DNA of 64,000 nt. Source: Molanna angustata (Eukaryota > Arthropoda > Insecta > Trichoptera > Molannidae). The notes beneath the pieces were generated by a model. It saw nothing but the letters and a program-made list of their open reading frames with translations, was not told the DNA's origin and did not search any database. Positions 1-11,539 of this stretch are shown here, piece after piece; position 1 is the stretch's first letter, and every line of letters starts with the position of its first letter. The stretch covers positions 27,562,424 through 27,626,423 of the forward strand of contig OY754972.1 of the NCBI GenBank assembly GCA_963576475.1, written 5' to 3'. The position numbers and the translations under genes were made by a program.

Positions 1-889
1 TAACCTGTAGGCTAGTGCAGAGATCCCGATTATTATTAAATAAAACGTTTCATAAAGTAAATACATAAAAATAATCCTTAGGTGAAACTGAGAGAAAAAT
101 ATGAATTTTGTTCTTTTGAAACCTTTTGAAACCTTTTGAATATGATTTTACTAATTTTGTATTGTGGATAAACCAGAGAAGACAAAATACATAATGGTTT
201 TTACTGATTTCTCGCTAAATATATACGTTGATCCTTTCAGTACATTATGTCGATTCATGTATGTTATTAAATTTCTTAAAGCGTTCAACGTTTGCATGAA
301 GGAGCCATAAAGTCAATTCGTGTCACTGAAGGAGTCTATCAGGGCTCAACACTTAGCGTACTAGACACCCTCACAACCGAAGTACAAAAACTGACATTTA
401 TTTTTAGTGACAATTTTTCACATATTTCAACATCTCAATAGAGACGAAGTAGGGATATTGTAGGAGAACATGATTTATTTGACTTATTTATTTATTTGTA
501 TGATTTATTTTTTTTTATTTGAAAAGGAAAAAATCCAATGTTTGCGACATTTATTTTATTTTATTTACATCTTTATCACACCATTTAAATAATCTTCATT
601 AAAAATAGATAACTGCTGCCCAACAAGGTATAGGTACCTGTTCTAGGGCTAGCAGTGTACATATTATTATATTTCATAGGAGACACACAGGTTGTACCTA
701 TTTGCATTTTTAAAAAGTATCTAAACAATATAAACTTTACTATTTGATATTCATATACATACATATTGTGTATACTATGTAGGAATCTTGTAATTTTTAT
801 TTGTTAATTGCACAAATAATCTGAAATAGTATCTCTTGGGAATACTGAACTGACAGAGCATCGATGTGACATGTTTGTAAAATACCACC

Positions 890-1105
890 GGAATATATAG
901 GGAATGTGGCCCAAAACTTAAATGTGTCAGGTTAAAGATCCAGAGGGAGACTCACGCGTAGATGGAAGCAAATGATGAGGCAAGATATGCTAAGTAACTG
1001 AGTTAACCCAGAGGATGTGCAGAAAATGATGACGTAGAAGCAGATCCCACCAACATGTGGGAAAATTCCATAAAATAAGAATAGATATCATGAAGGAATT
1101 AAGAT
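890..1105 (+). mobile_element. LINE 3'-end fragment (+)
   Basis: In one + frame this reads as a basic C-terminal segment (RRRWKQMM, then a VNPEDVQ-like stretch) of the kind found after the reverse transcriptase of many insect non-LTR elements. It has stop codons and no RT core. Assignment rests on that short resemblance only. Confidence 0.4.
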
Positions 1106-1129
1106 GAGTTGATGTTTTCAATACAACTC

Positions 1130-1420
1130 TACATGCATACTATCATGCCATGTCCTTGTTATTGGGGCAGGCAGAAAGAACCAAACGCCATCCGCTTTTA
1201 CATTCAATACATCTTATATGTGCTTGTCTGTTATTAACACTCCATTATTTCTTTCAGAATATTGTTCAAATGATCGTGCCAATTTTTCTTGATCAGTCCC
1301 TAAGTATTGTTCCTTTTCTTTCAACTTTCATTCTGTTACATACATACTATTTCTTTTAGCAAACCCTTCTAAGCGACCTCAATTCTGTGGTATTTATTCT
1401 ACTTTTATGATTTTTCTGCC
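1130..1420 (-). mobile_element. LINE 3'-end fragment (-), family shared with 50310 and 51500
   Basis: The segment starting near 1132 (ACATGCATACTATCATGCC) resembles stretches at about 13490, 50320 and 51525, all of which read on the - strand as the end of a LINE ORF2. All share an AGGCAGA(G/A)AGAACC-like block. It is a 5'-truncated, decayed copy with no open frame. Confidence 0.45.
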
Positions 1421-2359
1421 ATGTCCATATCTCGTATGCAAAGCCGGTACTACAGTAATTGCAATTATTGCATTATGTACAATGTATATGTGGCAAGTTT
1501 AGCCTCCTTAGATGATATGTATTACGATTATTTATCACTGGTCTTACTGCTTCATTCACTTTATTCCCAGCCAGCAATCTTCTTTCAATATCTCTCAATA
1601 CGATTTAATAAACGATCCGATTGAATAAATACAAATACTCTATCTAAATTTTGTCATTCATCGTAAATAAAAATAAACGAAAAGAACGGCATTATATAAA
1701 AACAACAGCCATTTCTCTGTCTATCAATTTATACCAACAATAGATTGTCTCGTTATTTTTGTTCGTTTGTTGTTCAATTTGAGGGAAAATAATAATTAAT
1801 GTTTTTCAATTTTGCCGACCTTTGTATTAAAAACAACAAACCCCTAATTCATTTCAGAGCTTTTGTGTACCTTCCCATCGAGGAAGTTTTCAACTGGAAA
1901 TAATGTCAATTCTATCTATTTTTTTTATAAAGAATATGAACAATTAGGAACACGAAAATTCGAAGTCAAATCGTTGCGGAATAATGTTTTATATTAGAAG
2001 TATGAAAGTTGAAAATCATTTGTGTTTTATATATCACTTGTTAAAATGTAATGGGTTTGTTTGTATTTTTTCTTTATTTGTGTTTAAGGGTGAGAACCTG
2101 CAAAGTTGTCATGATTTTAATTATTTAATTAAATATTTATTAAAAAAAATATTTGTTTTGTATATTTATCTCATAAACGAATTAATAAAAAAAAAACACA
2201 CTTGGATTTCATTAAACGGTCCAAGCGGAAGGGAGATGCGGATATTTTAAATACTACTATATACGTTATTGATAATAATTTATAAAAATAAGTGGGTTGA
2301 GGCCGACACTCAACTATTTACAAATCTTATATTCAAGCAAATATAATAAGCAAGAATAT

Positions 2360-2397
2360 GAAGCAAGTGTGTATTACGTTGCATACACACTTGCTTC
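2360..2397. repeat. Perfect 15-bp inverted repeat, 8-nt loop
   Basis: GAAGCAAGTGTGTAT at 2360-2374 is exactly complementary to 2383-2397, with an 8-nt loop. It would form a compact hairpin in RNA or DNA. I do not see the longer imperfect stem expected of a microRNA precursor, and no TE terminus is evident around it. Confidence 0.8.
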
Positions 2398-2489
2398 CGA
2401 TGACAATACTTATATAAAAACGTGGCCAACATATTAAATTTCAAATCATTTCCAATAAAAATAAAAATTAAATTCTAACTATCTATCTG

Positions 2490-2605
2490 TGGCTCTACAA
2501 CCCAGGTTGGGTCTTAGCCTCCTGCAGAGCCCGTTTCCATGACTGTTAGTCTTATGACGCATTACGCCAGTTATGGATGCCGATGCTGTTTGCATCCTTC
2601 GAAGT
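2490..2605 (-). mobile_element. LINE 3' tail (-)
   Basis: On the - strand this reads as the last about 35 residues of a LINE ORF2, with a DRQSWKRALQEA-like segment. The same kind of ending is seen at 28741-28838 and 38280-38390. It is 5'-truncated and frame-shifted. Confidence 0.4.
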
Positions 2606-2758
2606 AAGTAGCGAATTATAAAAATCGATAACTTATTCCTTCATATTTGCGTTCGCCAACGGCGGGGCATTTAAACTAGTTATTTAAAAAATTCATATTC
2701 TAATCTTATTTGATCTCCTTCTAGTCTTAGAGTTCTAGTGTTGTATGTCGCAATATAG

Positions 2759-3121
2759 ATGTTATTTTTTCTTTCCGAACTTGGTATAAGCCTAAGAGAC
2801 AGAATAAGAAATGAGGAAATTAGGAAAAGGACCAGAGTAGCGTACGTCATGGATCGCGTAGCTACATTGAAATGGCAATGGGCGGGACATATTGCTAGAG
2901 AGGAACCCGCAAGATGGACCCCTAAAATATTGAGATGGAGACCTTGGGAAAGTAAGAGAGGCGTCGGAAGACCTCAAAAAAGATGGTCTGACGACATAGC
3001 CGCTGTGGGGAGTAGAAATTGGCTGCAAGCAGCAACCGATAGAAGGAAGTGGAAGAATATGGAAGAGGCCTATATCCAGCAGTGGAAGACAGAGGGCTGA
3101 AGAAGAAGAAGAAGAAGAAGA
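2759..3121 (+). mobile_element. LINE ORF2 C-terminus with (GAA)n tail
   Basis: An open frame of about 113 codons carries the post-RT LINE C-terminus: SLRDRIRNEEIR, a WQWAGHIARE segment (the common W-x-GHI-x-R motif) and GRPQKRWSDDI. It ends at a TGA (about 3098-3100) followed directly by a (GAA)n tract to about 3121, as expected for a 3' microsatellite tail. The RT core is missing, so this is a 5'-truncated, RTE-like insertion. A 107-bp piece of the same family is inserted in the satellite at 43239. Confidence 0.7.
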
Positions 3122-3130
3122 TTTAAAAAA

Positions 3131-3245
3131 TTATTTCTTCTTCTCCATGGTCACAATCCAAGGATTGGTTTGCACCAAGGACTCCATCTCTCCACATATC
3201 TCTGTTGTCCTCCAGCCTTTTCGTTTCTTCCCTTTAAAAAGTCCC
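3131..3245 (-). mobile_element. Possible LINE 3' tail (-)
   Basis: A CTTCTTCT tract followed by sequence that reads on the - strand as a short basic peptide faces the (GAA)n tail of the preceding element. This suggests two LINE tails end to end. The evidence is weak. Confidence 0.3.
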
Positions 3246-4204
3246 TTTATAATATAAATTAATTGAGTATCTTTTAAGATTTACAATACCTACCGGACAT
3301 CAAATATTTGGATTGATAATTGAAGTCATGTAAATATTTTAATAAGAATAATATGATAGTACAAGAGAATAACATGATCCTTTTGTTTATTTTTAAGATA
3401 CGCAATTCACGATTGTTTTGGATAAAGTAAAGAAATTAATAACGAATTCAGTTGAGTTTCAGGAAAATACACAATACATTTAAAACAATAGCCTCAACAA
3501 TACATACATACTTATAATAATGATTTTCTATTATTATTTAATTAAACTAACAACGCTTTATCATTGTTTTACTTTGGGATCATTTTCGGCAACAATTATG
3601 ACCATTATTCTCTAAAATAATATATCTTTAGAGATACTTGAATAAAATATTTGCTTAATAAAAGTAGAGAATGTTATCTCTCGAAAATAAGGTGTGATGA
3701 TTTTCACATAATCTTTACATGTAATTTGTAGGATGTATTCTTTTGAAAAAGGTACCTATTGTTGGAAATGTATATTCGCCAGAAACAGAAACTTTCATAG
3801 ATTCACTTTGAGATTTTTCTGATAAATGAAAAATTGAATGAAATTTTCCAGACCCGAATGAAGAGAGCCAATTTAATTTAATCGGAAGTACCGACATTCT
3901 TCTATCCCTTTATTGTTTGGTCCATCACTTCTGGGCCGCGTATTTTCTTTTCTCTTTTCAAGGTCAAAATAAGGCAAGTACCCACTACCTCGAATAACGC
4001 ACGGGTTTATTGCGCTAATTGACTTACAAACTCTTGACCATTTCAAGGAATCCATCCTTCTATATTGTGCATGGGTTTGCAGCTAAATTTGTCCTTCCAA
4101 ACACGTGTCAGGCGAGGCAAATATGCAACGAAAGCAGCCAAACTGTCTCTATTATACATACTAGGTGAAGACTAGACATATTATTGAAATTTCTTGGCCA
4201 TTCT

Positions 4205-4330
4205 GTAAAAATTTTTTTTTCTTATGCATTTATTTATTTATTTATATAATTTATGTACATGTGTACAAAGGCAAATTTATTGCCATAAGGCAATTTCTTC
4301 CAACCAACCCGAGCAACGTGAAGTCTCAAA
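4205..4330 (-). mobile_element. SINE or LINE 3' tail with (TAAA)n (-)
   Basis: On the - strand the segment contains GAAATTGCCTTATGGCAATA, then an AT-rich tail and a (TAAA)n tract. The same block lies in the SINE at 31862-32035, so these share a 3' end. TTGCC...GGCAA can form a small stem, a typical recognition element at the 3' end of LINE/SINE pairs. Confidence 0.55.
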
Positions 4331-5069
4331 GTTAAATTGGTACAATACTTATTTAGTGATAAATAAATTGATAAAAAATTAAATAAAGAAGTAAGAAATA
4401 AAAAAAAACAAAGAGAAAAAAAAATGAAAAGAGAGTTAAAAAAAGAATAATAAAAATAACACTGATCATAGCAATGAGGAAAATGAGGTTACGGAAGGAT
4501 ATAGAAGGATATAGTTTGACAAATAAAGTTTTTTTAGCATTATTTTGCATTATTTTTATCAAAGTTTCATAATTTTTTTTGGTTTCCCGATAAACAAACG
4601 TCATGATGTTATCATTATAATAATAAGCTTTATTTAAAAATTCACAAAATCAGCGTTTTATGTATGTAAATTCTGTTGGGTTTCATTTGATTTTTTTTTG
4701 GTATTCAGTATATGTACAGCATTCAAACGAGCGACATTTCATGCGGAGGTATGAATATTGTACTTTGGTAAACTATATTTTAAGCGTCCATTAAAGTGAA
4801 TTATTCTCTCTGATGTCACTTTTCACTGTATTTGTCTAAGAGGATTTAGCTGAGAATATTATTACTGGCTTTCAGGCGATGGGTATTTACTTACATAGAG
4901 AAGTGATGGCTAGAGTCACCATACTTTTTCAATTAACTCGACCAACTAAATTGAACGTGGCCAGGAAACATACGTATTCAAATATATCTTCACGAATTTA
5001 ATAAATGTTATTGCATATTGAGTAATATTTTTGTACAAAAAACTCAGGAAAAGCAATACATCACTGCAT

Positions 5070-5345
5070 GGGTCCGCAGTAAGGAGATAGTCCAGATATT
5101 TTTATTTTTATTTTATACCTATTACTTCTCGGGCAACTAGCAGGTAATATGTCAAATTCATTTAATGCGCAACCCAATAACAAGTTGCTATTTTATGGAG
5201 ACATTCGACATTATTCGTCTCACAGATTCAGACTGAAAACACAATTAAAAACTGTGTCTCCACCGGAAATCGAACTCAAGACCTTTGGATCAGCAGTCAG
5301 ATACCTAACTAACTGAGGCATGAAGGCTGACATGATAGCTAACAT
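5070..5345 (-). mobile_element. tRNA-derived SINE (-)
   Basis: The - strand at about 5270-5335 has a tRNA-like head: an A-box-like TAGTTAGGTATC stretch and a B-box-like GAGTTCGATTTCC, spaced as in RNA polymerase III internal promoters. About 190 bp of unrelated body follows. No aminoacyl stem closes, so it is not a functional tRNA gene. Confidence 0.6.
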
Positions 5346-5545
5346 CCGCAGAGCTGATGGCACGTGAAGAAGAAAAAGATAAATCCAACTCCCAAAAAAA
5401 CTGCAGTGAAAATATAAAAATTTAGAAGTAGGATTTAAATATATGTAAATATACGATTTTCTTATTTAAATCTGAAAATTAATGAAACAAAAAATAAAAT
5501 CAACGAAACTGAAAAATCATGTTGAAATGTTAAAAAAACAACCTT

Positions 5546-5640
5546 AATCTTCTTCTGGTGCCCTGTCAGGAACTCCCGAGGTTGGCGATCATTCTGGCGA
5601 ATCCCCCTTTGTCCTGGTGCTGCCCGGAATACCTAAATGT
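5546..5640 (-). mobile_element. LINE 3' tail (-), same family as 12310-13445
   Basis: Read on the - strand, this matches the end of the LINE at 13380-13445: a CCAGA(A/G)TGAT block, GG(G/A)(G/A)TTCCTGACA, then an AGAAGAAG tail. It is a short, 5'-truncated copy. Confidence 0.6.
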
Positions 5641-6320
5641 AAATTTAAATTAACCTTAAATTGAGAATTACCCCGAATTAAAAATAAATAAATTAACTGA
5701 CTTTAAATTGACATATAGGTATACAAATAAAAAAAAAGCTTTCAAATACTTACATTCTTATCAATACAAAATGTGGTCACCTTCAATATACCTACATCAG
5801 AGCGTCGTCGCGACGCTTTTGAAATGTCTACATTTTCTGCCGCATCTTTTACTACTGTAACTTTCCGCTTTGTATTATGCTAATGTAAGTTTTCAGAGTG
5901 CTTTATTTTTCTAATTTATGCGCATAGTATTCAAGCATTACTATATTAAAGTATTGTCCTCTTTGCTTGCATTAAAAATTCTGCACCACGTTTGGATTTT
6001 ACAATTTTGTTTCTATTTTTTTTTATTTATACTTAATAGTAATGAGATGCTGAGTAAAGAAGAAAGAAATTTTTAAGTTATTTTAGTACAGTTTCATAAT
6101 ATTATATTAAGACTATGTAAAAAGCGACATTGATTAATATAAAAAATACGAGATTTTCTCTAGTTATGCTTTAAAAGTAGCTAGAATAGCTGTTGTCAAA
6201 AAAGATTGGTTTAATTTATATGTTTAGACAAATTTATTAAATTCATTTAATATTTGATAAAAAAAAGTTTATAATAAACCATCGTTTTTCATCATTTAAA
6301 TAATATATATATATATTTTT

Positions 6321-6352
6321 TTAATTATTTATTTATTTATTTATTTATTGAT

Positions 6353-6399
<47 letters not shown>

Positions 6400-6431
6400 T
6401 TGATTTATTTATTTATTTATTTATTTATGAT

Positions 6432-6474
<43 letters not shown>

Positions 6475-6497
6475 TTGATTTATTTATTTATTTATTT

Positions 6498-6529
<32 letters not shown>

Positions 6530-6534
6530 TTGAT

Positions 6535-6585
<51 letters not shown>
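6321..6585. repeat. (ATTT)n tetranucleotide tract
   Basis: About 265 bp of almost uninterrupted ATTT repeats with occasional GATT or TATT variants. The flanking sequence after it contains GGCATAAAATGCC, a small palindrome. On the - strand the order is a GGC...GCC stem then (TAAA)n, the pattern at the 3' end of the element at 4205. The tract may therefore be an expanded retroelement tail. Open frames inside it are translation of the repeat. Confidence 0.85.
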
Positions 6586-7165
6586 TAAACGGCATAAAAT
6601 GCCTTTTACATACATAGATAAAAACACATATTGATGATAATAATAGATAGAATAAAAAAAGCAATTAGGTATACACTTGGCAAACAAAAAAACTTAAACC
6701 TAAACAATAAGACAATAAATAAAATATAATAAAAAAAGTAGATGTAAGCAAACATAAAAAAAAGTATACATAAGGATCCAAAAAAAAAACAAAACAGTAA
6801 ATTCAAAAATAAACAACATTAAATTAAAAAAATCAATTACGTATGCAAACATAAAAAAATGATGAACATATAGACTCAAAATCAACCTAAACATTAAATC
6901 AAAAAAGTATTATTAATAGAAAAAAAAAATAGCAGCAGTGTCATGTAAATTATAAAGAACCAAAAAAGATATACAAAAAAAAACAAACATTTAACAATCG
7001 CAAACATACAAATCCGTACTGAAATATCACAGGTTGTTTCTCTCATAAAAAAATGTGCATATCGTCTGTTTATATTTGCATTTGGATAGCATAAAAATGT
7101 CACCTAAATGAGAATATTCATTTCCAGTATTATGGAGTCTATATATTAGCGAGTGATATTCTGTC

Positions 7166-7182
7166 TGTGTGTGTGTGTGTAT
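7166..7182. repeat. Short (TG)n microsatellite
   Basis: A run of about eight TG dinucleotides. Confidence 0.7.
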
Positions 7183-8711
7183 TGTTGTAATAAAATGGTG
7201 CTGTCTGTCTAGTGGATCGTTGTGGTATATTGTAAATAATAATTGTGAAAAATAATAAGAAATACTTTTTACACACGAGTGCTTGCACTCTGGTAAAGGG
7301 AAATATGATTTTTTTTATTTTGCATATTTTTCTGTATTTCTTGATTGTGTTTTAATATATGTATTATAAATAAAATAATAAAAATATATGTATACGGCTT
7401 TGAAAATAATTAATTTATCAACATTTGCATAAATTATATATTGTATAGATTTTATACAAAAATGTGATAAATTATATGTTATAAATATTAACAAAATGTG
7501 AACAAAGCAATTTTGTGTTTGGAATTTTTAATAAGCACCTTCCCGCGCTCAAGACAAATTTCGCGATTATTTTCCTCAAAAAGAAAATGACTTCACTTAA
7601 CGTAAATCTGCTAGAGTTGAACATCAAATATTTTTGGAAATCTTCAAATTTCGTGAAAATGTCTACGTCGCATTCATCGACCCCATTTCATTAATTTCAT
7701 TTACGGTGAAAAAAGTATCAAGTCATTATATTTTTTTTTTGTATTAATTAACATTTTCATTACGAACGAAAGTGAATTGGTAATGAAAGGGTAGAAAGAC
7801 AGGTTGGTAATTGGGTAGGTAAATTTTGGAAGACTTGAATGCGAGTATTATTGCGAATTAAATAGATTTAATCGTTTGGAAATCAAGCCATAATTTTAAA
7901 ACGGGTGCCTATTTATACAGCCAAATAATTCTCTGTCGTTCTTTAGAATTCGTCGAATTTTCTAGCGTATCTTATGTAGGTAGGTACCCATTACGACAAT
8001 TTTACATTTAAGAATTTATATTACGTTTATTTTAACTTTATGATTGATTGGTTACATTAATTAAAACTTCTGGATAAATCTGTTACTATAGTTTTTTTAC
8101 TTTATGCTACGTTCATTTTTGTTTTATGATTGATTAGTTACATTAATTTTGTCTTTAGTATTAATCTGTTACATTAATTTTTACTTACGATTAATTTTTC
8201 AATTTTTTTTAAAATTATCATTGACTTGTAACAAGTAATTTAGATATAGAGTTCTTCGTGTGGGGGAAGAATTCTATGTTTCAATCATTTACATTTGTGT
8301 TCTATTTAATTGTTTTTTAATCGAACATTTTTATTATTGCATATGCGCAAACATTGGATTTTTTCCCTGTCGGGAGTCAAAGATATTTTTTAACAGATTT
8401 TTAATTATCTCAATAGAGACGAAGTTGGAATATTTACTGTAGGAGAACCGGGAATTCAAAGCACCTACAGGGCTTACGACCTGTCATCGGCTGGTTTACG
8501 TGATCACTTTATGCGCTTGCGCAACGTTCACCAATTATGCCTTTTTAATGAGATCCCTATCAATTCAATTTTTGAAAGTTCTATAAATTGCAATACTAAA
8601 ATTCGAGCGTATGTAGAGTAAATATTGATACCGGAGAATAAAAATTGAACCAACATAAATGTGAGAATTTTGAATTCATTAATTTTATTTTTGAACATGA
8701 TTTTTTTATTA

Positions 8712-8878
8712 AATAATGAATATGTCCTTGTAATAAGTACATAATATACATCCTCATACATTCCCTAAACTAAGCATAAATGCTTGTTCTATAACGAAAT
8801 TGGTCGTGGCAGGATTGGAACTCGCGACCACTGGATTACTTAACCAGCGCATTTACCGCTCTGCCACACCACCCGTCT
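8712..8878 (-). mobile_element. tRNA-derived SINE (-), 75 bp before a cyclase exon
   Basis: On the - strand the head has an A box (TGGCAGAGCGG) and a B-box-like stretch (GAGTTCCAATCC) about 50 bp apart. The body ends near the block complementary to AATGAATATGTCCTTGTA. The same body and B-box end recur at 32521-32650. The element lies antisense in the intron, with its head about 75 bp before the splice acceptor at 8954. Confidence 0.75.
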
Positions 8879-8953
8879 ATTTAAGTACCTAATCTAATAT
8901 AAATGTACCAAGTTAATTAAAATGTACCTAATCAAATCATTTTTTCTTTGCAG

Positions 8954-9086
8954 GAGAGTTCACATCACAAAGGCCACTATGATGCAACTTGGGGATCGGT
9001 TTCAAGTTGAACCTGGAGATGGAGCATCGAGGGAAGGATATCTGGCTGATCATAAAGTAGAAACATACCTCATCATTCCACCTAAG
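8954..9086 (+). CDS. Ac76E: Adenylyl cyclase exon a: end of C1a
   Basis: The exon follows TTTGCAG and ends before GTATGT. It opens with the last base of a split Gly codon and reads RVHITKATMMQLGD, then EPGDGASREGYL and HKVETYLIIPPK. This is the end of the first catalytic domain in type 2/4/7 membrane adenylyl cyclases (ATP to cAMP, inner face of the plasma membrane). The ending DHKVETYLIIPPK is closer to Ac76E and mammalian ADCY2 than to type 5/6 enzymes. It ends in phase 0. The symbol is by family resemblance; orthology is not proven here. Confidence 0.88.
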
Positions 9087-9289
9087 GTATGTGGCCATAC
9101 TCCTAAAAATCTGATTCCAAATCCAACTTCAGTCTACGCTTAGAATATACCTACCTGTTGCCATTATATACGTACATTTAATTTACCATTACGTATTGGC
9201 AGAAAAGGGAGTCTATATAGTAAAATCTTGGCTAGATAACAGTGTATAATAATCCCTTAATATAAAAAAAAAACAAAATTTATGACCTT

Positions 9290-10345
9290 CAGTATTGACA
9301 CACGAGGACAACCTTTGGATCAACATTCTATTAAAGTTCACAATTGCTACACAAATTTCTGTCAATGTACTTCCCTGGAAAAATGTAACGAGATCAAGTA
9401 TCAGGAGTTGTTGTTGACTATAACTTATATTGGAAAAAGCATATTGAGGAATGTTCGATAAAAATTCGAAAACTAATATATATATTCTTACGTATTCGCA
9501 ATGTCTTAAAAAAGATGACATTAAGTTCATCTATTATGCAGTTGCTCAATCTATACTATGTTATGGCATCTTAGTTTGGGGAGGAACGTATAAAACCGCA
9601 CTTCCATTGAAATAGCCCAGAAGATTATCATTCGAGTTATTAATAAAAAACCTTTTGGATATCCATCTAATTCATTATTTTCAGAATTTGAAGTTTAAGA
9701 TATTCGTCAGCTATACCTCAAAAAATTAATCATTTATTCACATAAGCTCAATATTTCACAATATACTCGAGTTGAAAATTCCTACAATATTAGACATAGA
9801 TTTTTACACATCCCCAGAACTCATACCACGTTTGCTCAAAAACATTTTGATTTTATTTTACCTCGTATTTTAAACATATTTACAAAAGAATTAAATAGTT
9901 CTGAGATTTATAATATAAAGTCACTAAGTGCTATGAAAAATAAACTTCTTGGATTCTCAACAAAGGTAGAACGAACATTGAAAATATATTTTTTAAAATT
10001 ATGAAATGATTTAAAACCGTGTTTTTATAGCTGTATATTATAATTTATATGTTTGATTTTATGATATGTTATAATTGCGTGTTAGACATAATGGGATAGA
10101 TAAGTATGGACTGCGTCAGTTAAAATGAATAGAAAGCTATTTCAACACAAGCACTGCTTAGTGGAATAGTTCTTATCCACTGGATGTTGGTACTGATAGA
10201 TTGAATTATTTTTGTCAGTGCCAATACATATATACTAAATTGTCTATTTTTCATATTTTTTGTTTTACTATGTTTCACTATTGTATTTTTTTTTTGTAAG
10301 GTTATTGTGGATTTTGAATAAAAAAATAAATAAATGAATTAACTT
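9290..10345 (+). mobile_element. LINE ORF2 C-terminal fragment (+), frameshifted
   Basis: Pieces of a Jockey/CR1-type ORF2 C-terminus can be read across frames: a Y-WKKHI segment near 9430, AVAQSILCYGILVWGG near 9540-9580, and SEFEV-then-DIRQLYLKKL near 9680-9730. It ends near 10003 with FLKL and a stop, then an A/T-rich 3' region with AATAAAAAAATAAATAAA near 10316-10335. At least two frameshifts and one stop make it a pseudogene. Confidence 0.7.
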
Positions 10346-10808
10346 TACCTACCACTGCCTTATTTTCGTTATAAAGGTAGGTTCTTAGTGAAAATGGGAT
10401 TGTGCTGGGTTGGGCCGATTGATACAACTTGCTTTTATGGAGGTTGTAGTTGTAATCATACTATTGCTAGCTCAATAATAATAAACAAATATATATATAA
10501 CGCCGTTTTATGGTAAAAGACCATTCCAAAGGCGCTTTTGCTTATTTATTGGATATGCGAAACAGAGAAGTCTTAAGTAATTTACTGAAGGTTACAAAAC
10601 TCTACTCTCCACGCACTTCATAAGGTAATAAATTCCATTCCATGAAACCACGATCAACGTAATTCGCTTTATTGGCTCTATCCAATACCTTTAAACAATT
10701 GGTATTCTATGATCCTGGTGATCTCAATGTAAAGCATCTCTATGATGGTACAAGTCATGCAGAGTCTTCGAAACCATCAAGCACACTTTGTAATCTATTT
10801 GCTCAGGC

Positions 10809-11288
10809 GGGGGTGGGCGGTCGACGCTGTTGTGCCCTCATCAATTCTGTACTTAGAGAAGAGCAGGACGAACGCCTCTAGTCTCGCTCGGCAGTGACTC
10901 GTCAACTGTGGCGAATGTTGTTTGGTCCGGGCACGCCGCCGGCGCAGACGTCGGGTCAGACATCCTGTGTTGACAATTGTGACGTCAAATCTGACAGGTG
11001 ATGATTGCGTCGGATGCCCCCGGTGTTAGCCCGCCAAGCTTTCGGACGCCAACATGAGGACCGAGGGGTGCGGGGGCAAGCCCTTCCGTTCGAACGGTTG
11101 TGCTAGGGGCTTGCCCCGGCTGCCGATCTTGAGCGGTTGCCCCGCCGTTTGAGGTTGGATTCTCGGGGGCAGTGGTTGAACCCGATGGATAGTGGATATT
11201 TGTGTTGTCCGACGTTGCGGCCGCGTCCGGGAGTGAAAAGGACCATAGAGTCCTAGAGCATCACCGGCATGGAAGTGGTATCGCGATC
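10809..11288. mobile_element. GC-rich insertion of unknown family inside the CR1-like LINE
   Basis: About 480 bp with much higher GC than anything nearby sits between two codon blocks that are adjacent in CR1-like ORF2s (HWL, then DYKVC). On the - strand a short frame begins MSDPTSAPAAC and stops after about 37 codons, but I do not recognise it. There is no clear target duplication or terminal repeat. It could be a truncated retroelement 5' end, a SINE or captured sequence. Confidence 0.4.
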
Positions 11289-11539
11289 TCATCATTGGAC
11301 ACCTCAACCAGTGCAGCTCGTTTAGGGGAGGCGTTATGTGGCATATTTTATCCGCCCCAGCTGCGATAAACACCAGTTGCAACCTATTTAGTTTAGATTT
11401 GATCAAACCAGAATATATAGCATTGATATAATCCAACCAAGATACAAGTCTTAGTCTCATTTTGGGCTAACTTTTGGGGATACCTTTAAGTCGTCTCAAA
11501 TGGAAGAAATATGAGCTAACGGTTTTTGAATTCTACAGG

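Larger units (their letters stand above)
1..8953. other. Upstream intron or flank of the cyclase gene, no exon recognised
   Basis: The exon at 8954 begins inside C1a, so earlier exons must lie upstream. I looked here for C1a signatures (metal-binding Asp segment, the KxxTIGD-like segment, the receptor-loop His-Ser/Gly segment) and saw none. The stretch holds LINE tails, SINEs, simple repeats and AT-rich sequence, described separately. The stretches 1-890, 1421-2340, 3246-4205, 4331-5070, 5641-6320, 6620-7160 and 7185-8711 show nothing else I can assign. A short motif with core TCTCAATAGAGACGAAGT occurs at about 431 and 8409, so a small unclassified interspersed repeat is present. Confidence 0.5.

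Noticed and set aside
6348..6588. Open frames encoding FIYL repeats
   Set aside because: They are translations of the (ATTT)n tract in different frames and have no start context or similarity.
8812..8878. Genuine tRNA gene (-)
   Set aside because: A and B boxes are present but the acceptor and anticodon stems do not close, and a SINE body follows. Another copy lies at 32521.
11026..11460. 144-codon - strand frame as one protein
   Set aside because: Only the first about 50 residues match a LINE C-terminus. The rest is an accidental continuation into the GC-rich insertion.
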